A stretch of DNA of 64,000 nucleotides from NCBI RefSeq assembly GCF_008329715.1, contig NZ_VTSR01000017.1:176142-240141 (forward strand), written 5' to 3'. Numbering within the stretch: position 1 is the stretch's first letter; the number at the start of each line of letters is the position of its first letter. The notes under the pieces were generated by a model. That model searched no databases. It had not been told where the DNA came from and saw only the letters and a program-made list of their open reading frames with translations. The translations under genes and the position numbers were made by a program. The stretch comes from Gimesia chilikensis (GTDB lineage Bacteria > Planctomycetota > Planctomycetia > Planctomycetales > Planctomycetaceae). Shown piece after piece: positions 56,213 through 64,000 of the stretch.

Positions 56213-57715
56213 GTGAAAGTCAAATCTTCAATAGCCGTTTCACTGCTCACGTGCACGCTCTGCGGTTGCGCTGCAGGTCCCGCGTCCTACCTGGCCCGGA
56301 AGTCGGAAACTCCCGCGGCTGAAAAACAGGAAGCGTCGTACACACTTTCCCTGGAAGAAGAGACCGCCCCCGCACCAGAATCGCAGCAGGCTGCGGAAAC
56401 AAAACTGGTGGCCCATGAAGAACCGGTGGAGCTGCCGCTCTCTGAGATCGCTGCCCCCCTGCCCCCCGAACCCGATCACACGACAGCGTTGCCCGCGAAT
56501 TCCTGTTCTCTCGCGGAACTCGAAGCACTGGCCCAGGCACACAACCCGACCCTGATTCAAGCCCAGGCTCGGGTGGATGCTGCCCGGGGTGCCGCCTATC
56601 AGGCCGGCCTCAAACCGAATCCGGTGATGGGTTATAAAGCGGATCAGATCGGCATCGAAGGAACCCCCGGCGAGTTGCAGGGTGGGTTTGTATCACAGGA
56701 GATCGTCACCGGCGGCAAGCTGAAGCTGAGTCGCGCCAAGTGGACGCAGCAGATGTGTATCGCAGAGACGAACCTGCAGGCACAATGCACGCGGGTACTC
56801 AACGATGTGCAGATTCATTACTACCGGACCCTCGCAGCGCAGCAGTTACTGGCAGTGCAGAAGCAGTTGCTGGCGAATGCGGAAGATAACCTGCAGACCC
56901 ACAAGGAGATGCTCAACCTGGGACAGACCAATCAGTCGGGACTGTTGCAGGCCGAAGTGGACCTGCAAAAGGTGCGTCTCACTCTGCAGACCGCTGAGAA
57001 CGATCTGGAGCAGGAATGGCGTGAACTGGTAGCAATGGTGGGCGTGCCCGAACTCGCATGCACAACTTTGATTGGTTCGCTGGAACCGCAGAACGAACTG
57101 CTGGACTGGAATATGGTGCTCAATCAACTGCTGGAAAGCAGCCCGGAGATTGTAGCTGCCTGGGAACGGGTGCAGCATGATGAGATCACCGTAGAACGGG
57201 AAAAGGTGCAGCCGATTCCGAATGTCCTGTTGAACGTGGACTTTGGCCATAACTATGAAACGGACAACTCGGTGGCGGGCGTGTCGGTCGGGCTGCCGAT
57301 TCCGATCTTTGACCGGAACCAGGGGACGGTGGACCAGGCACTGGCCGACCTGAATCAGTCGCGGGCCAATGTGAAGCGGTTAGAACTCTCGCTGATGAGC
57401 CGACTTTCGCACACTTATCGCGATTACCGGACCTCCCGTCAGCATGTGGAAGCTTACCGGGACCGCATGCTGCCTAAGGCGAAACAGGCTTACGAAATTA
57501 CGCACGACAGTTATTACAAACGACGGGCTCCCTGGATGGACGTGCTGATGGCACAGAAGATGTATTTGAACCTGCAGCAGGATTACATCCGCAGCCAGTT
57601 GCAGAATCAGGAAACGGAAGTAGCAATTCGCGGCATGCTGTTGACGGGCGGACTGAATATACCGCCGGCCCCCATGGGTGGCGGACACATCGACGCGGTG
57701 CCTAAGCCCCGCTAA
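56213..57715 (+). CDS. TolC-family outer-membrane efflux lipoprotein
   Basis: A 500-residue outer membrane efflux protein. I choose the GTG at 56213, which has GGAGG six bases upstream and directly opens a lipoprotein signal (VKSSIAVSLLTCTLCGC, with a lipobox Cys at residue 19 and a less usual Cys at -2). The remainder has two OEP-type repeats (LEALAQAHNPTLIQAQARV and the parallel LNQLLESSPEIVAAWERV) forming the helical barrel. The style resembles CusC/CzcC metal-efflux outer proteins. It is followed 65 bases later by a multicopper oxidase, which supports a copper-export or detoxification role. The inner-membrane pump is not in the window. Confidence 0.87.
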   Translation: MKVKSSIAVSLLTCTLCGCAAGPASYLARKSETPAAEKQEASYTLSLEEETAPAPESQQAAETKLVAHEEPVELPLSEIAAPLPPEPDHTTALPANSCSLAELEALAQAHNPTLIQAQARVDAARGAAYQAGLKPNPVMGYKADQIGIEGTPGELQGGFVSQEIVTGGKLKLSRAKWTQQMCIAETNLQAQCTRVLNDVQIHYYRTLAAQQLLAVQKQLLANAEDNLQTHKEMLNLGQTNQSGLLQAEVDLQKVRLTLQTAENDLEQEWRELVAMVGVPELACTTLIGSLEPQNELLDWNMVLNQLLESSPEIVAAWERVQHDEITVEREKVQPIPNVLLNVDFGHNYETDNSVAGVSVGLPIPIFDRNQGTVDQALADLNQSRANVKRLELSLMSRLSHTYRDYRTSRQHVEAYRDRMLPKAKQAYEITHDSYYKRRAPWMDVLMAQKMYLNLQQDYIRSQLQNQETEVAIRGMLLTGGLNIPPAPMGGGHIDAVPKPR

Positions 57716-57780
57716 AGCGAATTGAACCATCAGTTAAAGTGAATCAAAACCAGGCGAGTCGGCCTGATGAAAGAGGAACG

Positions 57781-59139
57781 ATGACAACTCCCCAAGATCG
57801 CAGAAATTTTCTGGCACAGGGTGCGGCAGCGACCGCAGGTCTGTTCGCGAGCCGTTCGGTACTGGGCCAGCAGAACGACTCATTCTCGACGACCGAACAG
57901 CAGAATCGAGATCAGAACAATGATGGTTACCCCCGCCTGCATCCGGGGCTGGGTGGTCCGATCGGCAGCGCGACCGACCGGGGCAAGCTGGTCCCAGGCC
58001 TGGGGAAGACTGGCGAACCTCCCGTGGGAATTACCGCACCGGACCTGAAGACCACCAGCGGTAAAGTCATCGATGGGGTTCGCGAGTTTCATCTGCATGC
58101 GATGCCCGTCCGCCGCGAGGTCCTGCCGGGGATCTGGATGGATGCCTACGGTTACAACGGGGATTTTCCCGGACCGGCGTTGGAGATGTACCAGGGAGAG
58201 CGGGTACGGATTGTGTTCAAAAACGATCTCCCCGAAGCGACGACGTTGCATTCACACGGGCTGGAACTGCCGATCTACATGGACGGGATTCCCGCCGTCA
58301 CACAACCCCTGGTCAAACCCGGTCAGACGTTCGTGTATGAGTACGACGTGCACCAGGAAGGGAGCTATTTTCTGCATCCGCACGTTGCGATGCAGGAGGC
58401 GATTGGGATGGTGGTCCCCTTCATCATTCACCCGAAGGTGGCGTACGAACCGGTTGTGGATCGGGATTTCGTGCTGATGACACAGCAGTTCTCCATGATG
58501 CCGAACGCCAGTATTCCCAATACGACTTCGATGGACTGGAACTTCCTGACCATCAATGGCCGCTGCGGTCCTTATACGACGCCACTGGTCTGCAAACTGG
58601 GTGAGCGGATACGAATCCGTTTCCTGAATTTCAGTACGCTGCACCAGCATCCGATGCACCTGCACGGGCACACTTTCTGGGTGACGGGAACGGAGGGGGG
58701 CCGCATTCCGGAGTCGGCGTGGATTCCGGGTAACACCGTGATTGTCGGCGTGGCCCAGGCACGGGATGTGGAGTTCATCGCCAACAACCCGGGGGACTGG
58801 GTGTTGCACTGTCACATGTTCCATCACATGATGAACCATATGGTGACCCAGGTCGGACCGATTGTGCGCGAGAAGTGGAAAGATGCGAAAGAAATTGTTC
58901 CCGGCTTTCCGCAGATGATGTCCAGTGCGAAACTGTCGAAGGAAGACATTCACAAACTGACCAGCCGCCGTGAGACGCAGGGGATGCGTGAAGGCTGGTA
59001 CCATGGCGTGCACGGTCTGTTTACCGTGATGCGGGTGCTGCCCCCGGATCTATACGACAAGGTCATGCACACCAATGAGCCCATTCCGCCCTTCTCGAGC
59101 ACACCCAAAGGTCCGCCGCCGGGGAGTCAGTCGCTTTAA
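57781..59139 (+). CDS. Tat-exported multicopper oxidase
   Basis: A 452-residue multicopper oxidase; the ATG at 57781 starts just before a twin-arginine signal (RRNFLAQGAAATAGLFASRS). The copper ligands are visible: HSHG near residue 158, LHPHV near 197, HQHPMHLHGHTFWV near 288, and HCHMFHHMMNHM near 343, which has the type 1 Cys and axial Met. Only two cupredoxin domains are evident, shorter than three-domain laccases. It oxidises substrates with O2 reduction to water, possibly cuprous ions given the TolC neighbour. Its TAA overlaps the convergent purN stop. Confidence 0.9.
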   Translation: MTTPQDRRNFLAQGAAATAGLFASRSVLGQQNDSFSTTEQQNRDQNNDGYPRLHPGLGGPIGSATDRGKLVPGLGKTGEPPVGITAPDLKTTSGKVIDGVREFHLHAMPVRREVLPGIWMDAYGYNGDFPGPALEMYQGERVRIVFKNDLPEATTLHSHGLELPIYMDGIPAVTQPLVKPGQTFVYEYDVHQEGSYFLHPHVAMQEAIGMVVPFIIHPKVAYEPVVDRDFVLMTQQFSMMPNASIPNTTSMDWNFLTINGRCGPYTTPLVCKLGERIRIRFLNFSTLHQHPMHLHGHTFWVTGTEGGRIPESAWIPGNTVIVGVAQARDVEFIANNPGDWVLHCHMFHHMMNHMVTQVGPIVREKWKDAKEIVPGFPQMMSSAKLSKEDIHKLTSRRETQGMREGWYHGVHGLFTVMRVLPPDLYDKVMHTNEPIPPFSSTPKGPPPGSQSL

Positions 59140-59774
59140 TCTGCGATGACGGTACGACGCTCGACGACTTTGATTTTACCGGCAGCGTAGAGGCGCAGCA
59201 CTTCGGGATAGAGCTCGCATTCGGCTGCAAAGACCCGGGCGGCGACATCATCGGGTGTGTCGGTCCCTTTCACGGGGACCGCGGACTGAGCGATGATGGG
59301 ACCGTGGTCGTATTCGTTGTCAGCAAAGTGAACCGTACAACCGCTGACCTTCACGCCACGTGCCACGACGGCTTCATGCACTTTATGGCCGTAATAGCCG
59401 TGCCCGCAGAACGAGGGAATCAGCGCGGGATGAATATTCATCACGCGGTACAGAAAATCCTCGGGGATGTGAATCAGCGAAAGAAAACCGGCAAGCGTCA
59501 CCAGGTCGACTTCGCAGGCGCGGCACCGTTCAAAGATCGCATGACTGAAGGCTTCGATATTCTCGAAATCCCGGCGGGCGATGACTTCGCAGTTGAGGCC
59601 GGCGGCTTCCGCTTTGGCGATCCCGCCACAACCGGGGCGACTGGCAATTACCAGGGGAACCTCTATATCAAGTTGGCCGGCTGCTTTCTGTGCGAGGAAG
59701 TTGGTCAGTGTGGTGCCGCCACCGGAAATCAGGACGGCCAGTTTCAGGGGACGGTTCAGAACAGTTGAAGTCAT
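59136..59774 (-). CDS. purN: Phosphoribosylglycinamide formyltransferase
   Basis: A 212-residue GAR formyltransferase. It starts LKLAVLISGGGTTLTNFLAQ (GGGTN-type substrate loop) and has LVTLAGFLSLI, the catalytic Asn-His region MNIHPALIPSFCGHGYYGHK, and the catalytic Asp in FADNEYDHGPIIAQSAVPV. It transfers a formyl group from 10-formyltetrahydrofolate to GAR in purine synthesis. Length is typical. The ATG at 59774 is preferred over the TTG at 59777. It is convergent with the multicopper oxidase gene, sharing stop bases. Confidence 0.93.
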   Translation of the reverse strand: MTSTVLNRPLKLAVLISGGGTTLTNFLAQKAAGQLDIEVPLVIASRPGCGGIAKAEAAGLNCEVIARRDFENIEAFSHAIFERCRACEVDLVTLAGFLSLIHIPEDFLYRVMNIHPALIPSFCGHGYYGHKVHEAVVARGVKVSGCTVHFADNEYDHGPIIAQSAVPVKGTDTPDDVAARVFAAECELYPEVLRLYAAGKIKVVERRTVIAD

Positions 59775-59817
59775 CAATTCCGTTTTCGTGCTGTTGAAAT
59801 GTTGTGGGTGAATGGTT

Positions 59818-60768
59818 TCAGGACCGTGGCGAATCAGGGGGCGACGAGTCTGATTTTGAATCGCGCGCGGATCCGGTTTCGTTCGCGGGTGGTTTGATCT
59901 GGGGCGTTGTCTCCGCAGACGTGGTCGCGGAGGAGAGCTGGTCGAAGCTGACTTCCCCCTGGCTGGTTTGCAGTCGTTTCTCGCGGAACTCTTTATCCCG
60001 CTGATTATTCCGCCACAACATGAAGCCGACGCCTGCCATCAGCAGAATGAACGTCGTTCCCAGAATCACGACGAAGAGTTGCCCGCCCGTTTCATCGGTT
60101 TTGGGGGGCGTCCATTCGAGTCGTTGGGCGAGAATCAGCGGTGCGATGCGCGAGGTATCCTGGGCTGAGTAGAGGTACATTTTGAAAACGTAACCGGTGA
60201 CGGTGACATGATCGATCACATCAGTCCCTTCCGGGAGTCCGTTTTTCAGAGCCGGGGGGACTTCGGTGCAGATGACCACTACGGGATTCTGCTGCGAATC
60301 GTCGGTAAACATCCAGGCTTCGTAGAGTGTCTTAATGCCGAACTTGTTGTCCTCGGAGGCGGGATAATGTACCAGCTTGCGGACCCGCCCGGTGAGTGTG
60401 ACCAGCCGCCCTTTCCAGCGTTTCATATTTTTGAAGATATCGGGAAAGAGGGGGAGCTTGAGCTCGGGGTGCTCGCGAAATGTTTTCAGTTCAGAGCGGC
60501 GGTTCTGCAGATTAAATTCCGCGGCCTGCTTCTGATCCTGGAGACTGGTTTCCTGGAGGTGATTGAGGACGTAATAGTACAGCGTCTCCTCGTCATCCAG
60601 GACGCCGCCCAGGGCTTTGTCTTGTACTTCGTTGAACAGGGAAGGCTGCAATTGTTCCGGAAACGGTTTGAAGGGATCTTCGCTGGTTTTTTCATCCGCC
60701 AGGAGTGTCAGCGGGGCCAGCAGACTGACCAGTCCGACGAGCGTCCGGATTCGGCGAGAAGACAGCAT
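59818..60768 (-). CDS. Exported/membrane-anchored protein of unknown function
   Basis: A 316-residue protein; the ATG at 60768 has GGGAG upstream and opens a signal peptide (RTLVGLVSLLAPLTLLAD). The exported domain is followed by a transmembrane helix near residue 235-255 (LFVVILGTTFILLMAGVGFML) and a charged cytoplasmic tail. The middle includes RLVTLTGRVRKLVHYPASED and VTVTGYVFKMYLYSAQDT, which look like small beta-barrel (OB-like) strands. I do not recognise a family. It is upstream of purN with a 43-base gap and may be co-transcribed. Confidence 0.72.
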   Translation of the reverse strand: MLSSRRIRTLVGLVSLLAPLTLLADEKTSEDPFKPFPEQLQPSLFNEVQDKALGGVLDDEETLYYYVLNHLQETSLQDQKQAAEFNLQNRRSELKTFREHPELKLPLFPDIFKNMKRWKGRLVTLTGRVRKLVHYPASEDNKFGIKTLYEAWMFTDDSQQNPVVVICTEVPPALKNGLPEGTDVIDHVTVTGYVFKMYLYSAQDTSRIAPLILAQRLEWTPPKTDETGGQLFVVILGTTFILLMAGVGFMLWRNNQRDKEFREKRLQTSQGEVSFDQLSSATTSAETTPQIKPPANETGSARDSKSDSSPPDSPRS

Positions 60769-60789
60769 ATTTTGCTCCCAGGGTTTCAC

Positions 60790-61261
60790 TTCAATAAGTT
60801 CTTTAATATAACAGTATTATGGCAATTGCCTGTGAGCCCTATTTTGTCGACCCAGGGGCAATTTGTCGAGCTTAAATTAATTCGCAGCCGAGTGGTCATG
60901 CGTGGCGTAATCCCTTATTTGATAAGAGTTTTTGGTCTTTTACGCCTCAGAGAGAGCATTGACACAAAACAGAGTATCTCTATAATTCCCTAGAATTTGA
61001 CTGAGCGCAACTGGGGTTTTCTGCTGTGATTCTTGGGGGTCAATCCGATCCTTGAGTGTACCAGTGATGTCATTGCAGGGTAAAGTCTTATCAGACCTGG
61101 AGTGACCTGAGATTGCCTGAAACCTTCCACTGAATTGTGGGAGTAACTCACCTGGCGTCGACACCCTGTTAATTCAGGATCAAGGGACCTAAGGTCATAC
61201 TGATATTATCTGCTTTTTTAAAGTACCAACCGAATCCAAATAGTAACGGAGACAACCAGTA
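60790..61261. other. Intergenic region upstream of trxA, no gene seen
   Basis: About 470 bases between divergent genes. An AACGGAGACAACC ribosome site lies just before trxA; no -35/-10 pair, repeat or riboswitch was recognised. Confidence 0.4.
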
Positions 61262-61588
61262 ATGGCGGAAAACGTATTGGAATTTACTGATGCCAACTTC
61301 CAGTCTGAAGTATTGGAAGCATCTGAACCTGTATTAGTCGACTTCTGGGCGCCCTGGTGTGGCCCCTGCAAAATGATGATGCCAACCATCGAAGAAATTG
61401 CCAGCGACTACTCGGGCCGTGTGCGTGTTGGAAAGCTGAATACCGATGAAAACCCCGGTATTGCTTCCGCAAGCAGCATCAGCGCCATCCCGACCGTAAA
61501 ACTTTATAAAGGTGGTCAAGTGGTGGAAACGTTTGTGGGTGTGACTCCCAAAGAACGTTTCGCAGCATCACTGGACAGCCAGCTGTAA
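61262..61588 (+). CDS. trxA: Thioredoxin
   Basis: A 108-residue thioredoxin with the active site VDFWAPWCGPCKMMMPTIEE, redox Cys pair in WCGPC, the cis-Pro loop ISAIPTVKLYKGGQVVETFV, and a normal length. It reduces protein disulfides in the cytoplasm with electrons from thioredoxin reductase. It stands alone with its own terminator. Confidence 0.96.
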   Translation: MAENVLEFTDANFQSEVLEASEPVLVDFWAPWCGPCKMMMPTIEEIASDYSGRVRVGKLNTDENPGIASASSISAIPTVKLYKGGQVVETFVGVTPKERFAASLDSQL

Positions 61589-61621
61589 CCACAGTGTGTT
61601 GAGTGGTTATTGAACTCATGT

Positions 61622-61662
61622 GGGCAGAGAGGAGGAGCTGATCCTGCCTTTCTGCCCTTTTT
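61622..61662 (+). terminator. Rho-independent terminator after trxA
   Basis: GGGCAGA (61622-61628) pairs with TCTGCCC (61651-61657), with additional inner pairing (AGGA/TCCT), followed by TTTTT. Confidence 0.8.
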
Positions 61663-61779
61663 GTCGTTGAACCGACGAGCGTTCCCGATCGAACTGAATG
61701 CGTAGTGGAAAGGGATTTCACAGCATCAGTCTTACGCGGGAACAACAGTCAGGCGCTTCTCAGGGAAAGGAATCCCGGT

Positions 61780-63795
61780 ATGAGCGAAGAAACCAGACCG
61801 GATCAGAAATCTCAGACTTCCCCGCCTTTTGCGGGTTTTAAGCCTCCTGCGCCGGAGCCTGAAGAATCCCATCCCCTGCCCGGCCCTGATGGAATCCAGC
61901 GTCGTCTGGATGTTCCGCATCGCGATTCCGAACTCACCTCCGAAGCTGACTCCAGTTTCAGTGCAGAGAAACAGGCTGCGCTGGAAGCAAGCCTCTCCCA
62001 TGCTGCGGGTGCGGGCGAGACACAGAGCCAGGGCGCCAGTGAATCGGGAACCTCACTGACCGGCGCAGAGCTGCTGACCCAGGCGGGTGAAATTGCGAAC
62101 TACCTGAAAACCCAGTTCGCCGAAATCAGTCGACGGGAACAGACGCTCAACAGTCAGCTGGGTGAAATCGATAACGAACGCCGCAAGATTCGCATGTGGG
62201 TCTCGCAGATCGAAGAGCAATACGACGAGCGGGAAGCCAGTATTCGGGATAAAGAAACCGAGCTGATCCGCAAAGCAGTCGAGTGCGAGAAGCTGGCGAA
62301 AACGGTTCAGCACGAACAGGAAAAAGTCTTCGAAGCCCAGGACCGGATCGAACAGGAACGCAGCGAAATGCGTGACCTGATCCTGATGGAATTTGCAGAA
62401 CAGCGGGAATCCCTGGAACGCCAACGTCTGGATCTGATCAACGAACGGAACCGGATTCGCGAGGAAGTTCTGGAAACGCTGACCGAACAGCGGCGCGAAC
62501 TGGAACACGATCAGGACGAATGGCGGGGCGTGCGGCAGACCGAGCTGAATCATCTGAAGCGGGAACGCGAACTGCACGAAGAGACGATTCGCAAGGTCGA
62601 AGCGGAACTCGAATCCCGCCGGGAAAAATTCGAACTGGAACTGAAAACCCGCCAGGCGGACTGGGATTCGAAACGCCACGCCGAGGAAGAGGCGCTGGCC
62701 ACACGCGAACGGGACTTCGTCATCCGTTCGGAAGAGATCGAACACCAGCTGTCGATTCAGCGCGAGGACCTGGAACGCGAGTATGGTTCCCGGGAGGATC
62801 AGTTCGACCAGAAACGTACGCTGATCGAGAACCGGATCAAGTTCCAGGAGAACCACCTGCTGCGACTGCGGAGCCAGGTCGAAAAAGAACAGCATGAATT
62901 CCAGCGTCAGCAACAGATTCAACAGCAGCAACACGAGCAGAACGAACGCATTCACCTGTTGCGGATGAAACAGCTGGACCGCTTCCGCGATTTACTGCAG
63001 CAGCGCGAGCAGTCGCTGAGTAAGGAACGGGCACTGCATACCGAACTACGACGCTCCGTCGAACGGTATGAGACGAACCAGAAACAGCGGATGACCGACG
63101 AGTACGAAGCCTGGCACAAGGAACGCGAATCACAAAAGGCGGAACTCCGCCGTCAGCACGACATGCTGGCACTGCATGCAGAGAACCTGGAACGTCGACG
63201 CGAGCGGCTGGATACCCTGCGGGCGGAAGTCGAAGAGACACATCGGGGTACGCTCGAAATGCGGCTGGCGCTCGAAGAGGGCTGGGCGCAGCTGACCCAG
63301 GCGGAAGGTGAGGAAGCGGCTCTCCTGCGACTGGAGAAGGCCCGTGATGCGCTGGCTTCACATTACCGGCAGTTACGCGAATCGCTGTCGGTCGAGCGGC
63401 AGGAACTGGATCATTCACAGGAACTGTTTCATCGACACCGGGACGAATTCCGCCAGGAACGTCAGGCCTTGTCCGAATGGATTGCAGAGCGGGATGAGCA
63501 GTTACGTCTGCGGAGCGAACAGCTGCGGTTTGAAGCAGAACAGCTGGCAACACGCGATGCGGCCTGGGGTCAGAAACGGGAACTGTGGTTGCAGGAGAAA
63601 GTTCAGGCGGAACAAATTATTCGCGACCTGCTGCAACAGTTGACCGACCTGACGGGCATTGAAGGCACGTTGAAGGCGACGGCCCTGCAGGCAGCGGCGG
63701 AAGAAGAAGCGACGCTCGAAGCAGATGAGGAAACGGAAGCATCTGTAGAAGCGTTTGATGCGGAGACGAAGCTGGATCTGCGCGACGAGGGTTAG
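61780..63795 (+). CDS. Long coiled-coil protein
   Basis: A 671-residue protein, start chosen at the ATG at 61780 with AAGG nine bases upstream (a GTG at 61705 is an in-frame alternative). Residues 1-100 are Pro/Ser/Glu-rich and probably disordered; residues about 110-630 form an almost unbroken Glu/Arg/Gln-rich coiled coil with heptads (e.g. LERQRLDLINERNRIREEVL); the C-terminal 40 residues are acidic. No signal peptide or membrane segment is visible. This resembles structural or intermediate-filament-like bacterial coiled-coil proteins, but no family can be named. It follows trxA by about 190 bases, after a terminator. Confidence 0.75.
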   Translation: MSEETRPDQKSQTSPPFAGFKPPAPEPEESHPLPGPDGIQRRLDVPHRDSELTSEADSSFSAEKQAALEASLSHAAGAGETQSQGASESGTSLTGAELLTQAGEIANYLKTQFAEISRREQTLNSQLGEIDNERRKIRMWVSQIEEQYDEREASIRDKETELIRKAVECEKLAKTVQHEQEKVFEAQDRIEQERSEMRDLILMEFAEQRESLERQRLDLINERNRIREEVLETLTEQRRELEHDQDEWRGVRQTELNHLKRERELHEETIRKVEAELESRREKFELELKTRQADWDSKRHAEEEALATRERDFVIRSEEIEHQLSIQREDLEREYGSREDQFDQKRTLIENRIKFQENHLLRLRSQVEKEQHEFQRQQQIQQQQHEQNERIHLLRMKQLDRFRDLLQQREQSLSKERALHTELRRSVERYETNQKQRMTDEYEAWHKERESQKAELRRQHDMLALHAENLERRRERLDTLRAEVEETHRGTLEMRLALEEGWAQLTQAEGEEAALLRLEKARDALASHYRQLRESLSVERQELDHSQELFHRHRDEFRQERQALSEWIAERDEQLRLRSEQLRFEAEQLATRDAAWGQKRELWLQEKVQAEQIIRDLLQQLTDLTGIEGTLKATALQAAAEEEATLEADEETEASVEAFDAETKLDLRDEG

Positions 63796-63810
63796 CGGTT
63801 GTCGCTTGAG

Positions 63811-63922
63811 CACAGTTGTTCGAACCAACTGTGGCACGCAGCAGGTTGGTGTGCTGGTTCCGGATCGAGCGATTACTCTGGGACCTCTTGTTGCCTGCGG
63901 TAATCCCGGATTACATCCGGGA
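63811..63922. repeat. Two small hairpins at the window's right edge
   Basis: CACAGTTG/CAACTGTG (63811-63818 and 63826-63833) and TCCCGGA/TCCGGGA (63904-63910 and 63916-63922) are separate perfect stems in the final 200 bases. The gap beyond is cut by the window edge. They could be a terminator or part of a dispersed short repeat; I cannot tell. Confidence 0.35.
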
Positions 63923-64000
63923 CCATCTATGAAGAACATCTTGTCAAGTGATTTTATTCTTTGCGCATGGATCCCTTTCTGAGACACAATCAAGCGGTAC

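Noticed and set aside
62053..62955. 300-codon minus-strand frame opposite the coiled-coil gene
   Set aside because: The Leu/Phe-rich translation is what an antisense of a Glu/Gln-rich coiled coil gives.

Overview
The window looks like the chromosome of a Planctomycetota bacterium close to Gimesia/Planctomyces. The evidence is family content, not a database match: two sulfatases, a PSCyt1-DUF1549-DUF1553 protein paired with a DUF1501 protein, a redoxin-cytochrome-copper monooxygenase fusion, BatABCD-type operons, and a complete Planctomycetes-Verrucomicrobia (PVM) type bacterial microcompartment (BMC) operon. Gene density is high and there are no insertion sequences, CRISPR arrays or phage genes.

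Layout. 1-1296: 3' part of a sulfatase, closed by a terminator. 1421-7563: MoxR/DUF58/DUF4381/BatA/BatB/TPR/BatD operon, mostly coupled by ATGA overlaps. 7604-7819: tRNA-Ser(GCT) on the minus strand with a visible promoter and terminator hairpin. 8064-18678: mixed housekeeping (rfbD, GNAT, Uma2-like, sthA, sulfatase, redoxin-cytochrome fusion, acpS, LOG-family hydrolase, ftsH). 19087-22235: dxr-rseP. 22364-28183: small membrane protein, secreted toroid-like protein, prepilin-peptidase-like protein lacking the second catalytic Asp motif, methyltransferase, anchored unknown. 28417-32994: PSD1/DUF1501 pair. 33187-39262: flagellar flhA-flhF-flhG-(small membrane protein)-fliA, closed by a strong terminator. 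39504-41770: second MoxR-DUF58 pair. 42261-44949: FHA protein and YfhO-like membrane protein.

45065-55718 (minus strand) is the most notable region: one BMC operon running deoR, pduL, two BMC-H shell genes, ackA, BMC-P, a membrane protein, CoA-acylating aldehyde dehydrogenase, BMC-P, an RpiB-like protein, BMC-P, class II (fuculose/rhamnulose-phosphate type) aldolase, lactate/malate dehydrogenase and a class I aldolase-like protein, ended by a terminator at 44987-45034. The pathway expected from the studied PVM compartments is: deoxysugar phosphate cleaved to DHAP and lactaldehyde inside the shell; lactaldehyde to lactoyl-CoA (dehydrogenase), lactoyl-phosphate (PduL), then lactate plus ATP (AckA), then pyruvate by the dehydrogenase. 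Encapsulation-peptide-like helices are visible at the ends of five proteins. The organelle type is known from Planctopirus limnophila; the less explained parts here are the RpiB-like and class I aldolase-like proteins, the four-helix membrane protein inside the operon, an Arg at the LDH/MDH specificity position, and a repeated motif in the deoR promoter.

56213-64000: TolC-like lipoprotein and Tat-exported multicopper oxidase (likely copper handling), purN, an anchored unknown, trxA with terminator, and a long coiled-coil protein. Sugar isomerases, kinases and transporters needed upstream of the BMC pathway are not in this window.
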